Assembly (NCBI GenBank): GCA_004835665.1
Contig: RBKR01000014.1
Location: 310,001-374,000 of the forward strand
Direction: 5' to 3'
From: Phoma sp. XZ068
Lineage: Eukaryota; Ascomycota; Dothideomycetes; Pleosporales; Didymellaceae
Length of the DNA: 64,000 nucleotides
Of the stretch, positions 9,667-22,156 are shown piece after piece. Numbering within the stretch: the stretch's first letter is position 1; each line of letters starts with the position of its first letter. The notes beneath the pieces are model-generated. The model was not told the origin of the DNA, ran no database searches, and saw only the letters and a list, made by a program, of their open reading frames with translations. A program made the position numbers and the translations under genes.

Positions 9667-12201
9667 ATGCGCGCCAACACGACGCAAAAGGCGTACGACG
9701 AGGCTTTCCTCGCCTGCTCGACTGCTGTGTACTTTGAGAGCCAGGTTGGTGTTCTGTGAATAGAACGGGTCGATCAGCTGCTGACGTACTGCACCAGCAA
9801 AACGAGAAAGAAGCCCTGCGATCATGGAAGACTGCGCTCGACCACATCTACTACCACAATGCCCGTCGCAACCCCACAGCGTCCCGCCCGCTGTCTGAAA
9901 CAGAGAAAGCTTTGGTGGAGTCGCTGCGGCAGCTGGAACTGCAATGCAAGGAGCGGGTCGATCTGCTTGAGGCTCTGAAGCAGAGCAGGGAGGAGTCGAA
10001 GGAGAGTCTTTCGAGTACTGATGCCCAAGCCCCTACTCCGCCACCCCACGGCGTATCTTTGGGCCCGACCGACACGAACACCTCGTCAGAATGGCTTGGA
10101 GGGGGGTCCATACCGCCCGTCGTCCAAAGTGACCTCGCAAGACCACCGCCGCTGCCCTCTCGTCCCTTGATGACATCACGAAAGAGCTCGGGCAGTGCAT
10201 CGAAACGCATCAACAGCCTGACGCAGACAATGAGCAACTCCACATTGAACCCCGGATCGTCGGATGAGAAGAAGTCGCGGACACCATCGCCTGAAAAGAA
10301 GGGTGGCAGGATGCTCAGGACACTGAGACCGAATAAAGATGGCAAGCCAGCGTCTAAGATGCCCATGTCGATGAGGTCACGTCCTGACGCTTCCAAGGCT
10401 GCAACTCTTGCCTTTGGATCAAGAACTGCTGCACCGAGCTCAAGTAGGCCCAGCTTGAGTGCGCCCAAAGCACCAACGCCTCCGGTCAATGTTTCCCCTC
10501 GAACATCAATGGAGATGCCTGCCGTAACACCACAGCCAGAGGCTCCACTGGTGCAGCCCGCATTTCAGGACCCTTCTAAACCCGCGCCATTCTACTTTCA
10601 GACTCGCGAAGGGTCGGTGTCTACCAACTATGCTGTACCAGCACCGAGAAACAGCAGTGACAACGAAAAGCCAAAGCCTTTCACAATCACAAGAAAAGCT
10701 GCACCTCCACCACCAGTGCCTTCGAAGCCGGCAGAATTGGGTAGAAACCAGTCGTCACAGGGCAGCACAACCCTACCGCCGCTGCCGGCGTTTCCGTCGT
10801 ATCGGAAGGAATATCCACCAGCTCAGCTAGACCCTCGACTACTTGCAGCATCAGCGGCGGCGCGATCATATAGCGATTTGGGCTCGACCAAGTATGGGAA
10901 TAAGAACGTCGACACCACGCGCAGACCGTCGGCCACACCCTCAACCCCGAGCAACATCAGTCGAACACGAAACGTACGGAGAGATCATTCGCCAGAACCA
11001 GAGCCGCTTACAGAAGGCGGCTTCGACAACGAACCTCAACGGCCACCACACCGAAAGACAAGAAAAAGAGGGGACTCCATGCGCGCAGATCTACCTCCGA
11101 ATCCAACAGCTGAATTCGGCGAGGGCGCCGAGACGTCTGAAGAGCCTGACGAGTGGAAGAGGAAGACGGAAGACATATTGAAGAACCTTCCTCGCGGCGT
11201 TGACAAGCAATCAGCGCAGAACATCCTGAATGAGATTGTGATACAAGGAGATGAAGTTCATTGGGACGATGTAGCAGGCTTAGAGATTGCTAAATCTGCG
11301 CTGAAAGAAACGGTTGTGTACCCGTTCCTGAGACCGGACTTGTTCATGGGTTTGCGAGAGCCTGCCCGAGGCATGCTACTCTTCGGGCCACCAGGGACGG
11401 GCAAGACGATGCTGGCAAGAGCAGTAGCTACGGAGTCGAAGTCCACCTTCTTTGCCATCTCCGCCAGTAGTTTGACTTCCAAGTTTCTGGGTGAATCCGA
11501 AAAGCTGGTCCGAGCCCTCTTCTCTCTAGCAAAACTCCTAGCTCCGTCCATCATTTTCGTTGACGAAATCGATTCCTTGCTATCTTCGAGAGGAGGGTCC
11601 TCTGAGCACGAAGCCACACGACGCATCAAAACCGAGTTCCTTATCCAGTGGTCAGACTTGCAAAAGGCAGCGGCGGGGAGGGAAACGACTGATAAGGACA
11701 AAGAGAGAGGCGACGCGACACGTGTGCTTGTGCTTGCAGCGACCAACTTGCCTTGGGCTATCGATGAAGCAGCGCGACGAAGATTTGTTAGACGACAGTA
11801 CATTCCATTGCCAGAAGACTTTGTCAGAAAGCAGCAAGTGAGGACGTTACTGAGCCATCAGAAACATGAGCTGAGCGAGCGGGATCTTGATCGCTTGGTT
11901 GCGCTCACTGAAGGTAAGCGCATCACACTGGTTCACCAGGCGACATACGCCAGAAGGATATATTGCTAACAGCAACGCAGGTTTCTCTGGCTCTGACATC
12001 ACTGCGCTCGCAAAGGACGCTGCAATGGGCCCATTGCGTTCACTAGGTGAGAGCCTACTTACAATGACAATGGACGAGATCCGCCCAATGCGCTTCGAGG
12101 ACTTCAAGGCTAGCTTGCGTACAATCAGGCCGTCTGTCAGTAAGCAGGGATTGAAGGAGTTCGAGGACTGGGCAAGGGAGTTTGGAGAACGGGGAGGGTA
12201 G
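9667..12201 (+). CDS. SAP1: Sap1/Yta6-like MIT-AAA ATPase
   Basis: A meiotic-clade AAA ATPase of 804 residues related to yeast Sap1/Yta6, spastin and fidgetin. Exon 1 (9667-9744) and exon 2 (9798-11913) join across a 53-nt intron; the second intron is 11914-11980 and exon 3 11981-12201. The N-terminus (about 1-80) is an MIT-type helical domain (KAYDEAFLACSTAVYFES, then EALRSWKTALDHIYYHNA). Residues about 90-480 are a Ser/Pro-rich, probably disordered linker. The AAA module has Walker A GPPGTGKT at 556-563, Walker B IIFVDEID at 611-618, and the arginine-finger region RRRFVRRQYIPLP. A Vps4-type C-terminal helix (MRFEDFKASLRTIRPSVS) closes the protein. Substrates are unknown; membrane or microtubule remodelling is inferred. 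HOP2 starts 270 bp downstream on the same strand. Confidence 0.93.
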
Positions 12202-12471
12202 ATGCACACTGGACACTGTGTGTGTACATCGACTCTTCGATGCAATTTCTGTGCATGCTTTGCATAGCTTAATTGATCTAATGCAATGGTCTGCACGCTG
12301 TTGAAGTTTGCCCCGCCTTCTGTGTTGATGGTTGCTCCTTCCTTACTATTCACATTACACTCGTGACCTAGCGTCCCTCAACGCGACCTCAGATCTTTGA
12401 CAGCTCTGGTTTGAGACTCACACTTCCTGTTGCTCACAACCTTGCAGAACGAGCCTCGCATCTATAACAAT

Positions 12472-13390
12472 ATGGCACCACGTAAGAAGACCGAGAAGGA
12501 GGAGAAAGCAACCAGCGCTGAAGGCTCAGATATGATCCTTCACTATCTGCGTGCGTTCCATCTCATCTCACCTCACCTTACCAACCAAGACACGAAGGCA
12601 CTACGCTGACGCCATACAGGAGAAACAAACAGACCGTACTCTGCTATTGAAATCTCAACTAACCTTCGCAACAAAGTCACAAAAGGCTAGTCATGCCGCT
12701 GCATTTGGGATAGTGGATGAGGAGGAGGGACTGACAGCCTCACAGCTGCCGCCGTGAAGCTTCTGAAAGATTTGCACGAGCAGAAATTGATTGAGGGTCG
12801 CCCAGCTGGTGAGCATTTTCGTCTGTATCTTGAATGAAATGAGCTGACTCCAAGCAGGCAAGCAGGTCGTGTATCACGCTTTGCAGGTGCGTTGCACCTA
12901 TCCCTAGCATACTTGACCACACTTCCCACACACAGTTCCACCACACCGTCAATCTAGCAACACTAACACCCACCAGAGCCCCGACGACGCTGTCTCCCCC
13001 GAGCAACTAGCCGACTACGACTCCCGCACCAAACAACTCGAATCCCAAACCAATAATCTCCAAGCCCTTGCCAAAACGCTCCGCAGCACCCTTGCCTCCT
13101 TGAACAGCACCCTCAGCACTGCAGATATGCTATCCAGCATCTCCTCGCTAGAGCACGAGAAGTCTGAGATCGTGACTAGGCTGGAGAGTCTGAGAGCTGG
13201 ACACGCGAAGAAAGTGACGGCCGAGGAGCGGGCGAAGGTTGAAAAAGAGTGGAAGATGATGAAAGGCGTGATGAACAGGAGGGAGAAGGTTGCAGCTGAG
13301 TTTTGGGCAATTGTGAAGGAGGGGACGGAGGGGACGGAGGGGACGGAGGCGCTGGAAGAGCTGAGGGAGGGGTGGGGCTTGGACGAGTAG
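12472..13390 (+). CDS. HOP2: HOP2 homologous-pairing protein (TBPIP family)
   Basis: Hop2 pairs with Mnd1 to stimulate Dmc1/Rad51 strand invasion in meiosis. Five exons: 12472-12550, 12620-12685, 12746-12808, 12858-12886 and 12977-13390, giving 216 residues, close to the human protein. The N-terminus is the winged-helix DNA-binding domain (DMILHYLRETNRPYSAIEISTNL, VTKAAAVKLLKDL, GKQVVYHAL); the middle is coiled coil (TKQLESQTNNLQALAKTLRS, SLEHEKSEIVTRLESLRAG). The second intron (12686-12745) can only be spliced in frame with a GC donor (AAAG/GCTAGT), a known minority class. Near the C-terminus a short 9-bp tandem repeat encodes repeated Gly-Thr-Glu. The gene is convergent with MED14. Confidence 0.92.
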
Positions 13391-13910
13391 AGCTCTTCCT
13401 AGCAGGTGGAAGAGAGGATGCGAAGGGTTTGGACACAAGACGCTTGTCTAAGGAAAGAAGAAATGACATAGTGAAAGATCTCGGATAGTCAGTGCTATCT
13501 AGTTCAAGATGTTGTCAGGTGTCAACAGCAGCCTGGCATCTAACGGAGAAGACATCCTAACATCATATTTCCTTCGATGCTTCAACCGAGCATGACGAGC
13601 TTCCATCAAAAACAGTAAAACAATGACGGAGAGCAATGCATAATTGTGCAGTGAGATTATCTTTACAATCGTGTTGATATATCGTTAATTATCTATGTCC
13701 TTAACCGTGTTTTCCACCACCACCAACCTCAATCCTAACCATCGTACATATCTACCATACAAGAAAGCGGCCGCGCAGAGGGGGCAGACCGGAACCAACC
13801 AACGCATCAATCTAAGCTGGGAATCACAAAATCAGAACCTCGCATGCGCCACGCAAGCATCGATGACAATTACTCCTTTGTCATGCTGTGCTGAATGCTC
13901 AATCAATCAA
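13391..13910. other. Convergent 3' intergenic region HOP2/MED14
   Basis: About 520 bp holding both 3' ends. A TCAA tetranucleotide run at about 13899-13923 overlaps the MED14 stop codon. No gene seen. Confidence 0.5.
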
Positions 13911-16900
13911 TCAATCAATCTCAATCACGTCCTTTTTCCCTTGCCTCCCCTGCTGTTGCTGCTGCTGCTGTGCCGCTGCCCTTGCCTGCTGTAGTTGTTG
14001 CAACTGCTGGATCTGCTGAGGCGTTGGCCTCTGCCCTCCATTCGGCTGCGGACGACCGTTTGGCTGCTGCTGCTGACCAGGATGCTGCTTCCTCGCCATC
14101 TGCGGCGAGAATTGCTGTGGGCGGTTTTGTTGCTGTTGGGCCTGCTGTTGTTGTAGCTGAAGCTGCTGTTGTGATGGTTGCCTGGTAAGCTGTGGAGGGT
14201 TGCCGTTGGCTTGCTGCTGCTGCTGCTGCTGCGGTGTAACTTCGAGTGGCGGGGGTGGCTTGTATCCGCCATCCATTTTACAGCTCAGTACGGTATCATT
14301 TAGCTTCATCAATGCATCAGGTACAGCATCAAGCTCTGCGACGATCCCATTACGTGTGCCGAACCAACCCCCAGCCTTGCCCCTGAACAGCTCTTTCAGC
14401 TTTTCTTGCAGGGCTTCCAACCGCCTGTGGCGCGGGTTCCTTTCAGGAGTGGATCGAATGTCGGGCGCATGCCTGAGGTTATCTTCGATGAACCAATACA
14501 CCTTGTCGTTCTTAGGTTGTAGGCGGATGTCGAAAGCGCAAAGCGGGTTCTCATATGTAACACGGTATTTGAAAACTGAGTGGACATGGACGGCAGGATT
14601 GCGGATGTTGCCCGGTGTGGCTGTGTCAAGTTCGCAGAGTACGGAGAGCAGGGAGCGGGTGAGGACGAGCGTGGTACAGAAGTGGTCGAGCCCGTTTGCA
14701 TCGCCGAAGGAGAGGACCGGGAGGCAGGGGTTGTGATCGTTGGCAATGGAGGTCAAGAGTCGGCGAATGCGGAAGTGTGGATTTGATGGGGGAATCTCGA
14801 TGGCTACCTCGTTCTCAGACGCGAAGGAGACGGCTGCGGTGTGCGGGGAGGGTCCGTATTGGAATTGGACTTTTTGTAGCGACGAGGATGTGAGACGCAT
14901 TTGGCGTTTCTGGAGGGTGGTTGCGAATGAACGCAGGCGGTTGACGTCGCGGAGTCGCGCTCGAAGCTCACTAAGGATGTCGCTGCCAAATGGAGCGGCT
15001 AGAAGGATCCTGAAGTTACCATCTGCGCTAAACTTGAAGCTGCTCTGAGATGAAGCAGCCATGAGCTTTTGCATGTCTGCAGCTGCATTTTTGACCATGC
15101 GGCCGGAGGCTATGTGCCACACACTTCGACCATCGCTCTTGAGCCCTTCGCAAGCGATAGCAATGCTGTCTTCGAGCCACGGTTGCTCCCCGGACTTGGT
15201 CGTAAGTAGATCTGCCGTCTGCAAATAAAGAGCCCAGCCCTGAACAACGCGATTGGCTTCGGCTGGCTTGCTGCTTGGGCTGAACTCGTGGCGAAGAGTG
15301 AACACCTTATGTTCCTTCTCCAAATGACAGGCTGTGACACGGAAGGAGAGAAGTTGAACGGCTACGCGCTCTACACGTGCCAAAGTATTGCGGTTGATGG
15401 CCAGGCTGCTGCCATCGTGTCTTTCCATGACGACTTGCTCGGCATGATCGATAGAGATGCCATTGGAACCCATCTCGAATATCCACCAGGACTCGCCTGT
15501 AGTGTCCACTACAGCGGCCAACGCCCACGCCGCTGTCCAACCACGAGGACAATACAGTACATACTCCAACACGTTCGACTTCACAGCTGCTCTCACAGCA
15601 TCGGTACGTAGAGCCTGCCTTGTGATTTGTTGCCACCCGAGTTGTTGTGCAGTCCTTTGGATCTTATCTCGAAGGGCTTGTGATAGCATCGAGGTGAGAA
15701 TTTCTGCGATCTGTGCCGGCTCTCTACCTAGGTTCATAGCAAACTCAGCTCTTGCCGAGAGTGCGCTAGCAGGTTGCATAATATAACTTCCTGTTACTGG
15801 CTCCAGTGACAAGGTAACCGAGTTTGTTTCCGTTCCAAGGGTGGCAGTGAGGCTGCAGTCCGTAGGTTCGCATGCAGACAAGCTTGCGTGAATATCGAGT
15901 CTGGAGTCGAAGTGCTCACGTGTTGACTGTAGGATCTGCGCCGTATGGAGTGAGACGACGCGCTTGAGTATGCGCTCCAACGAAAGCTCCTTCCAATCTA
16001 CATCAAGATCCACATCCACTATCTCTTTCCCTTGGCGAAACCAGCGCGCTGTCAGGGATGGTATGGGAGGACCTCGCCATGATGTCTTTCCATTCTTTGG
16101 TTTGTTGCTTGTCGTGCCAATCTCTATCCAGTTTTTCTTTCCTGGCCGGTCTGTCCAGTACTGAACTACGAGTTCGCGATGTACCGGTTCCACCTTGAGT
16201 GATCCTGCCCATCCGGAGCGTGCAAGCCCTGCAGCTTGCGATCGCAACACTGAGATCTTGTGGGTGAGTACGAAGTTGTGAAGAAAGTCAAACAAGCCAC
16301 TGAGACCCTTCTCGTGCAGGACGTAATCAGCCTGTTGTTGGAGTACCGGGAAGAATTTACTACCAATCTCGATAGTTGGCGCGGGAGCGAACAGTAACCG
16401 TAGATCAAGGAACCACCATTGATGTGACGCGTCCTCGACAAAAGAAACCACATCAAACTCCATCTCATCGTCGATGACAAAAGTCGCACGGCCTGACTGT
16501 ATCCGCCAGTTTCGAAGATGTCGCGGAAGAGTCTCGTGTACATTCAGCCGTATCGAGAGGGATGTGTTCATTGCACGCAGAAGCTTGAGCGCTTTTTCTG
16601 AAGAGATGGGATCAGGTGGTATGTAATCCAGCTGTTTTCTGTCAGTACTGTATGATCTCAGGGTGTGGTGGGCATGCGTACAGTTGGAATCCAAGACGCT
16701 TTCCCAGTCGACAAGACTTCTAACGCAGTCCTGATGTCCGGATTGTTCTCCCTCGCGTATGCTGAGAGGATTTTGATCTGATTCACCTGTTCGTCGACGA
16801 AGTCCATGTGCGCAGCCTGCTCCTTAGCCCAAGAATACAGGTCGATGACTTTGCCAATATCGAACGCCGACTTCTGCCCCCATTCTGTAAGTACCAACAG

Positions 16901-17356
16901 CTTTATGAACTTGGCTCGGTTTTCTTGAGCAAATTTAAGGAGAAGCAGCTTCTTCCGTTTGTTGACTTCGGGGCTGTCTTGAGGAACAACACCGTTCATC
17001 ATGGCACCGTTTGCTTGCTGGCCCAGCGACATGCCGGACATCTTGTGCAGCGCATCCTCGAGCGCATTGTAGCATTCCTGGGAAATACGTGCCAGAAGCT
17101 TCGACAGGGGGTGATACGCCTCCGGGCCAAGATGCGCAATCTCAGGTGGCAGCCCCGGGTACTGATCGATGTCGGGTGCAGCCACTGCATTCGAGTTGCC
17201 GTTGGTGGTCGCCTTCACCATGGTCCCATTCATGACAGTCATGTCCTTGTGCGCTTCGATGCCGTTGACAAGCTTCCCGTCGAAGGAGCGCTTCTTGTTT
17301 TCTCCATCTCTTACTGAGTCCGTTGCGCTGTGGTTCATCATGAGGATGCCGGGCAT
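13911..17356 (-). CDS. MED14: Mediator complex subunit 14 (Rgr1)
   Basis: Med14 is the architectural backbone joining Mediator head, middle and tail modules. Exon 1 (17356-16682) and exon 2 (16631-13911) are joined across a 50-nt intron (16681-16632; GTACGC donor, CTGAC branch, AACAG acceptor), giving 1131 residues. The conserved N-terminal block follows a low-complexity leader: LPPEIAHLGPEAYHPLSKLLARISQECYNAL, then RKKLLLLKFAQENRAKFIKLLVLTEW, then DIGKVIDLYSWAKEQ, which is diagnostic. The last 110 or so residues are glutamine-rich with several Q runs, encoded by CTG/TTG repeats (plus-strand view) at about 13950-14240. It is divergent from ATG22 across 1.1 kb. Start choice: MPGILMMNHSATD resembles fungal orthologues. 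Confidence 0.95.
13950..14240 (-). repeat. Polyglutamine-encoding trinucleotide tract in MED14
   Basis: Interrupted CAG/CAA runs on the minus strand encode several Gln stretches (the longest visible runs 7-8 residues) separated by Pro, Gly, Asn and Arg. Expected to vary in length between isolates. Confidence 0.8.
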
Positions 17357-18441
17357 AGTCTGGGCGCCGTCATGCAGCCCGCCGGCGCGCTCGCCACGTG
17401 TGCACGGCGCGCAGTCGCGATATTGGTGGTGCGAATCGTTTACGGTAGGTACTGTCGTATGCGCGAGGAAGAGGGCGTTTGGTGGAAGGACGTCGCCTCC
17501 GTTTTGTGGGCGGCCCTACTGGCGGCTGGTTGTGGGTGGGCGGCGGTCTACGGGCGTGCAGGTGAGGCGCAAAAGGTCGATCGGTAGAAGAAGGCAGGCA
17601 CAGCAAATGGCTTATGCTGGCTGACGGCGCTGGGGGTTATCGTGAAGGGGCGCTGTTGGCAAGCAAAAGGTCGCGGCAGGAGCTGGGAGACTTTTGGTTC
17701 GTCGCTATCGCATCGCACGGGAGGATGAAGCGGTCGCGCTCGCACGGCAAGGCGCAGAATTAAAAAGGGTCGCGGCGACAACCTTTGCTGGTGGTATTGT
17801 TGGCAATTGCGGAGAGCACGAAGGCTGGTGAGGGAAGGCGCGAGCCTGACGTTCCTTTGGCTTGGCAAGACCCACGCCAACCCTAGGCCCTGAGCCTTTG
17901 AGCCCTGCATCCAGCAAAGACATGCCGCTTCACCGAACAAACAATGCTGGGGAATCGGCAAGTGCAGGCAAGCACTGCAGGTCCAAATACTGGACCGGTG
18001 CTCAAGCTGATACGATGCGCTGTAATGGAGACTGGCACGTACCCTCATTGCTGTCTGCCTGTCACACCGCAAGATGCACCGGCTTTTGATGGACCGCATC
18101 CAGCGGCGAGCGCGGCGTGATCAGAACATCTGATAACTGCCTAGCCAAAAAGGCGCCGTGCCCGAGACTGATGGAGTGTGGCTCACTTTATCATCTGCAC
18201 GATTTCCATGGATCGACCGGCCACCCCAACACCGCTGTGCACGCTCACCACGGTTCCTCTCGGTCGCACTCTTGCTTGTTCTTGCTCGCCCTCATGAGCC
18301 AGATCTGAGCCCGGAACACTGAACAGACACTGAACACTGACTGCAGCATCCCTCGACGCACCTGCTGAACCGCTTACCTGGATCTGTGTTCGTCATGTCT
18401 CGTTCGCGGTAACGCAGCCTCCCGCCAGTCCAATCAACGCT
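17357..18441. promoter_or_regulatory. Divergent intergenic region MED14/ATG22
   Basis: Roughly 1.1 kb between divergent starts. Open frames near 17330-17620 are compositional shadows without motifs. It presumably contains both promoters. Confidence 0.4.
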
Positions 18442-20636
18442 ATGACGCCACGCGCACCGGAGCCAGAGCACCGACGACCGCGACCACAGCTCGAACGCAG
18501 CCCATCAACGCAGTCGAAGCTCTCGTTGCCCACTTCATCGCAGTCTAACGAGGCCGACGATGAGCAGAGCTTCTCGGATCGCAGCTTTGACATGGAATCC
18601 AGCGCTACACAGCCCCTCTATGAGGGCGAGGACACGCGCCTAACCAGCGACAAGGAGCTATCAGGCTTCTACATGTATGGCTGGGCAGCAGAGGTATGCT
18701 CCAAGTAGTTTTCCTGCATCCAAGTAGCTCTTCTGCCCACAACTAGCGCGTGTTTCCTTCTTAGAAATGGCACAACTGTGCACAATGTCAATTCTAGAAC
18801 ACCATCACCAACAATAGTGGCAGCATAACTGACAATCATAATACACAGGTCTTCGTAGTGTGCGGTATTGGCTCCTTCATACCCGTCACTCTTGAGCAGC
18901 TCGCCCGCGAGAATGGAGTCCTTCTTCATGACCACACCACGCCATGCAAGGCTTCGCTGCCTACCGTCTCCCCTCCTGCCAGCTTCACGACCTTGTTTAA
19001 ACCATCCAACCCCGACAAGGCACAATGTGTTGTCAACATTCTCGGCTTCGAGATCAACACGGCCAGCTTCGCCATGTATACATTCAGCATCTCAGTGTTG
19101 ATCCAGGCCTTACTCATCATATCCATGTCTGGTGCTGCAGACCATGGTCGGTTCAGGAAACGCCTACTTCTGTGGTTTGCATTCATTGGCAGTACAGCAA
19201 CTATGCTGTTTCTACCTGTTGTACCAAGCGTGTACATCTTGGGTGCAGTCTTGGCAATCATCGCAAACACCTGCTTTGGCGCGAGTTTCGTACTCCTGAA
19301 CAGCTTCTTACCCTTGCTGGTCAGGTTCCACCCCACTGTGCGGTACGCTGCATTGAACGGGGATGACTCGACAGACGACTACGATGACGACGTCGATGTT
19401 CTGTCTGACGAAGCACGTCTAGCACAAGAAGCACGCTATTCGAATCGCCTTGCACCCCACGAATCAGTATTCGATGAAGTCGCAGACGCGACCACCGCTC
19501 TCCTTCCACCACAACATTCTGCACCTGACCTGACCATTCCACGCACAAAGGACCGTTCAGCTCCATCTCAGGAACTTGCGTTGGCAACGAAGATCTCATC
19601 TTACGGTATTGCAATCGGCTACATTGCTGCTCTACTTGTGCAGACCCTTTCGATACTTGTGGTCATCACCTTTCAATCATCAAACTTTGGATTGCGGCTT
19701 GTCTTGTTCATGATTGGCGCATGGTGGTTCATCTTCTCGATCCCCAGCGCGATGTGGCTACGACCACGCCCAGGACCACCACTACATATTGGCGACAACA
19801 CGTCAAATGTCCGTGCTGCGATTGCCTACTTCACTTACTCATGGAAGTCCTTGGGTCGCACAGCAATGCATGCGCGTCATCTCAAAGACGTTCTGCTCTT
19901 TCTGGCCGCATGGTTTCTACTCAGTGACAGCATAGCAACCGTCTCTGGCACTGCTGTGCTTTTCGCAAAGACTACGCTAGGCATGTCATACGCTATGCTG
20001 GCTTTGATCAACGTAATCGCAACAGTCTCTGGTGTGCTTGGCGCATTTACATGGTCGCGGGTGTCGCACTACCTCAATCTCACTCCTGTGCAGACGATCT
20101 TGATGTGTATCGCGCTCTTCGAGGTGATCCCACTTTACGGATTGCTAGGCTATCTACCACCAATCCAGAGGCTAGGATTTCTTGGCCTGCAGCAACAATG
20201 GGAGATGTACATTCTTGGTGCAGTGTATGGATTTGTGCTCGGTGGGCTCAGCTCCTACTGTCGGGCTCTTTTTGGCGAGTTGATCCCTCCCGGCTTCGAA
20301 GCAGCCTTTTATGCGCTGTATGCAATTACAGATAAAGGGAGTAGTGTTTTTGGTCCGGCTATTGTTGGCGCCATCACAGATGCCTATGGAGAAATTCGAC
20401 CGGTAAGTTGTTTCCTACAACCTCCTGCGACCTGCGTAGCGTACTAACACTAACCGCTGCAGGCGTTCTGGTTCCTCGCTATCTTGATTGGTTTACCTTT
20501 CCCCATTATGATGCTTGTCGACATCGACCGCGGTCGTGCGGAAGGCATTGCGCTTGCGAAAACCCTTGAAGAGCTAGACGCCGAACAACGGGACCCTATC
20601 GGCCAGCGCGACGACTCCTATGACGAGCTCAACTAA
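18442..20636 (+). CDS. ATG22: Autophagy-related protein 22 (vacuolar amino acid effluxer)
   Basis: Atg22 exports amino acids from the vacuole after autophagic breakdown; it is an MFS-like protein with about 12 membrane segments. Exons are 18442-18693, 18849-20402 and 20463-20636, with introns of 155 and 60 nt; the product is 659 residues. After a Ser/Pro/Arg-rich cytosolic N-terminus comes the family start [35 protein letters not shown]. A Cys-containing lumenal loop, many hydrophobic helices, and NTCFGASFVLLNSFLPLLVR are all typical of Atg22. A long acidic cytosolic loop (DDSTDDYDDDVDV) sits mid-protein. The C-terminal helix (AFWFLAILIGLPFPIMMLVDI) comes from exon 3. Without the last splice the protein would end 15 residues into the intron. 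Confidence 0.95.
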
Positions 20637-22156
20637 CTATGTCTATGACGAACGAATCTGACGAATCTTGCTGCATTTCAGGGCACTTGCGTATATGTTG
20701 CATTAGAACGGCGCTGGTGGAAGCCTTACAACTTATAATAGCAATCTTCGATACCCTCAATCAACACAATCTGCTTTCGAATATTGGAAGCTTTTCAGTA
20801 GCTTATGTCCAGAGATCGCCACACATCGAATCCACCCTTGACTTGTCGGCTTTCCTGCAGAATATGGAAGGCTGATCCTGTGATTATGGCATATGCACAA
20901 GTAACCCTATTTAGCTGTTATAACCTTCCGCAACACTGTGTTCGTCTGTGTCCTCGCCGGCCACAAAGAGACATAGCAAAGGCTGACGCAATTGTGGTGA
21001 CCGTAGAATCAGAACTTACTAGTATTAGCCAGGTTCTGAATCGAAGGAGGTCAGAGTAGGGCATGTTAAGCGAAAGGTCTTCCGCATATGATTGCTGAAA
21101 AGCCTGTGTCATGTAAAGTGCAGACCAGGAAAGCACATGACTATTCGCAAGTGGGGTTAAGCAACGGGTGGTAGTCCACGGGTCGAAAACATGCTTCGTA
21201 TCCATGTGGGTACGGAAGCGGGCTCGATGATCTTGTGTCCAGAGGTGCATAAGTGGACAGTGCTTGCAAATTGCGTTACAATCTTCATAAACCCACACGC
21301 ACGGCTGAACTGTGACTTCCGAGCTTAACAGTTCGAAATGTAGAGAGAGGTCTGAAACACAACAGGGATGATTGCTATCCAGACTATAGCGTTTCGTGGA
21401 TAAGTTGCAAAGCCATTGTGACGGGAAGCCGATCCTCAAAGAGCACTCACAAATCCCACACTGATTAACTCTTTTAGCTCCCTAGACACTGAACTTAACC
21501 CAAACCACGGGTAGAAAGCACCAGTAGCGCCAATGCGAGGGACTTGATTGGAGACCATTTGACAAGTTGGGCAAGTATACATGTTGGGCTTAATGGGCAC
21601 GTGTTTCAGGTTTTATTGCCGAGAGGAGTGGCGTTCACCGACCAGTGATTCCCTTTCTTTCACCAGGGATCGGACCGACCCGAGAGGTTACACCCTAAAC
21701 ATCCACCAAACTTCAACATACAGTGACTATGGTCAACGTATAACTAGTAGCATTAGTCAGAAACCGACTGGATGAGACACTTGCCTTTAACAGCGTATTG
21801 AAGCTCAGGGCTGCATTTTCTAAGTGAGTACATCTGCAAGAACGGAACATTGAGCACGTCCAAGGCTGAATTTCAGTAACTCAGCCTAGTCCTCTTGATA
21901 ACGGATGCGATTGCATGACAACCCTCAGCGCTACGGGGTACTAAGTATACTTTCGGGAGATATTGACGTTGATCATTGGCGTTTCGCCTACCCTTGCACC
22001 CATGTGGCTTGCACGACGGTACCCATCCCCTCAGGCCACCCCAAGTGGGATGGAGTACAAGTACAAGCAGTTGAGGGTACGGGCGTTGCGAGCCTCCCCC
22101 TCTACACGGTCCAAACGCCAACATTCGAAACATCTACGAAGAGAATAGCAACGAAT
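20637..22156. other. Intergenic, no supported gene
   Basis: About 1.5 kb. A 173-codon frame on the minus strand (21439-20918) lacks motifs and a credible start context, so I do not call it. Nothing else recognised. Confidence 0.45.

Noticed and set aside
17330..17624. Overlapping frames upstream of MED14
   Set aside because: They overlap the MED14 5' end and leader with no conserved sequence.
20918..21439. 173-codon minus-strand open frame
   Set aside because: No domain, no consistent codon style and no splice or promoter support; likely a chance frame in a spacer.
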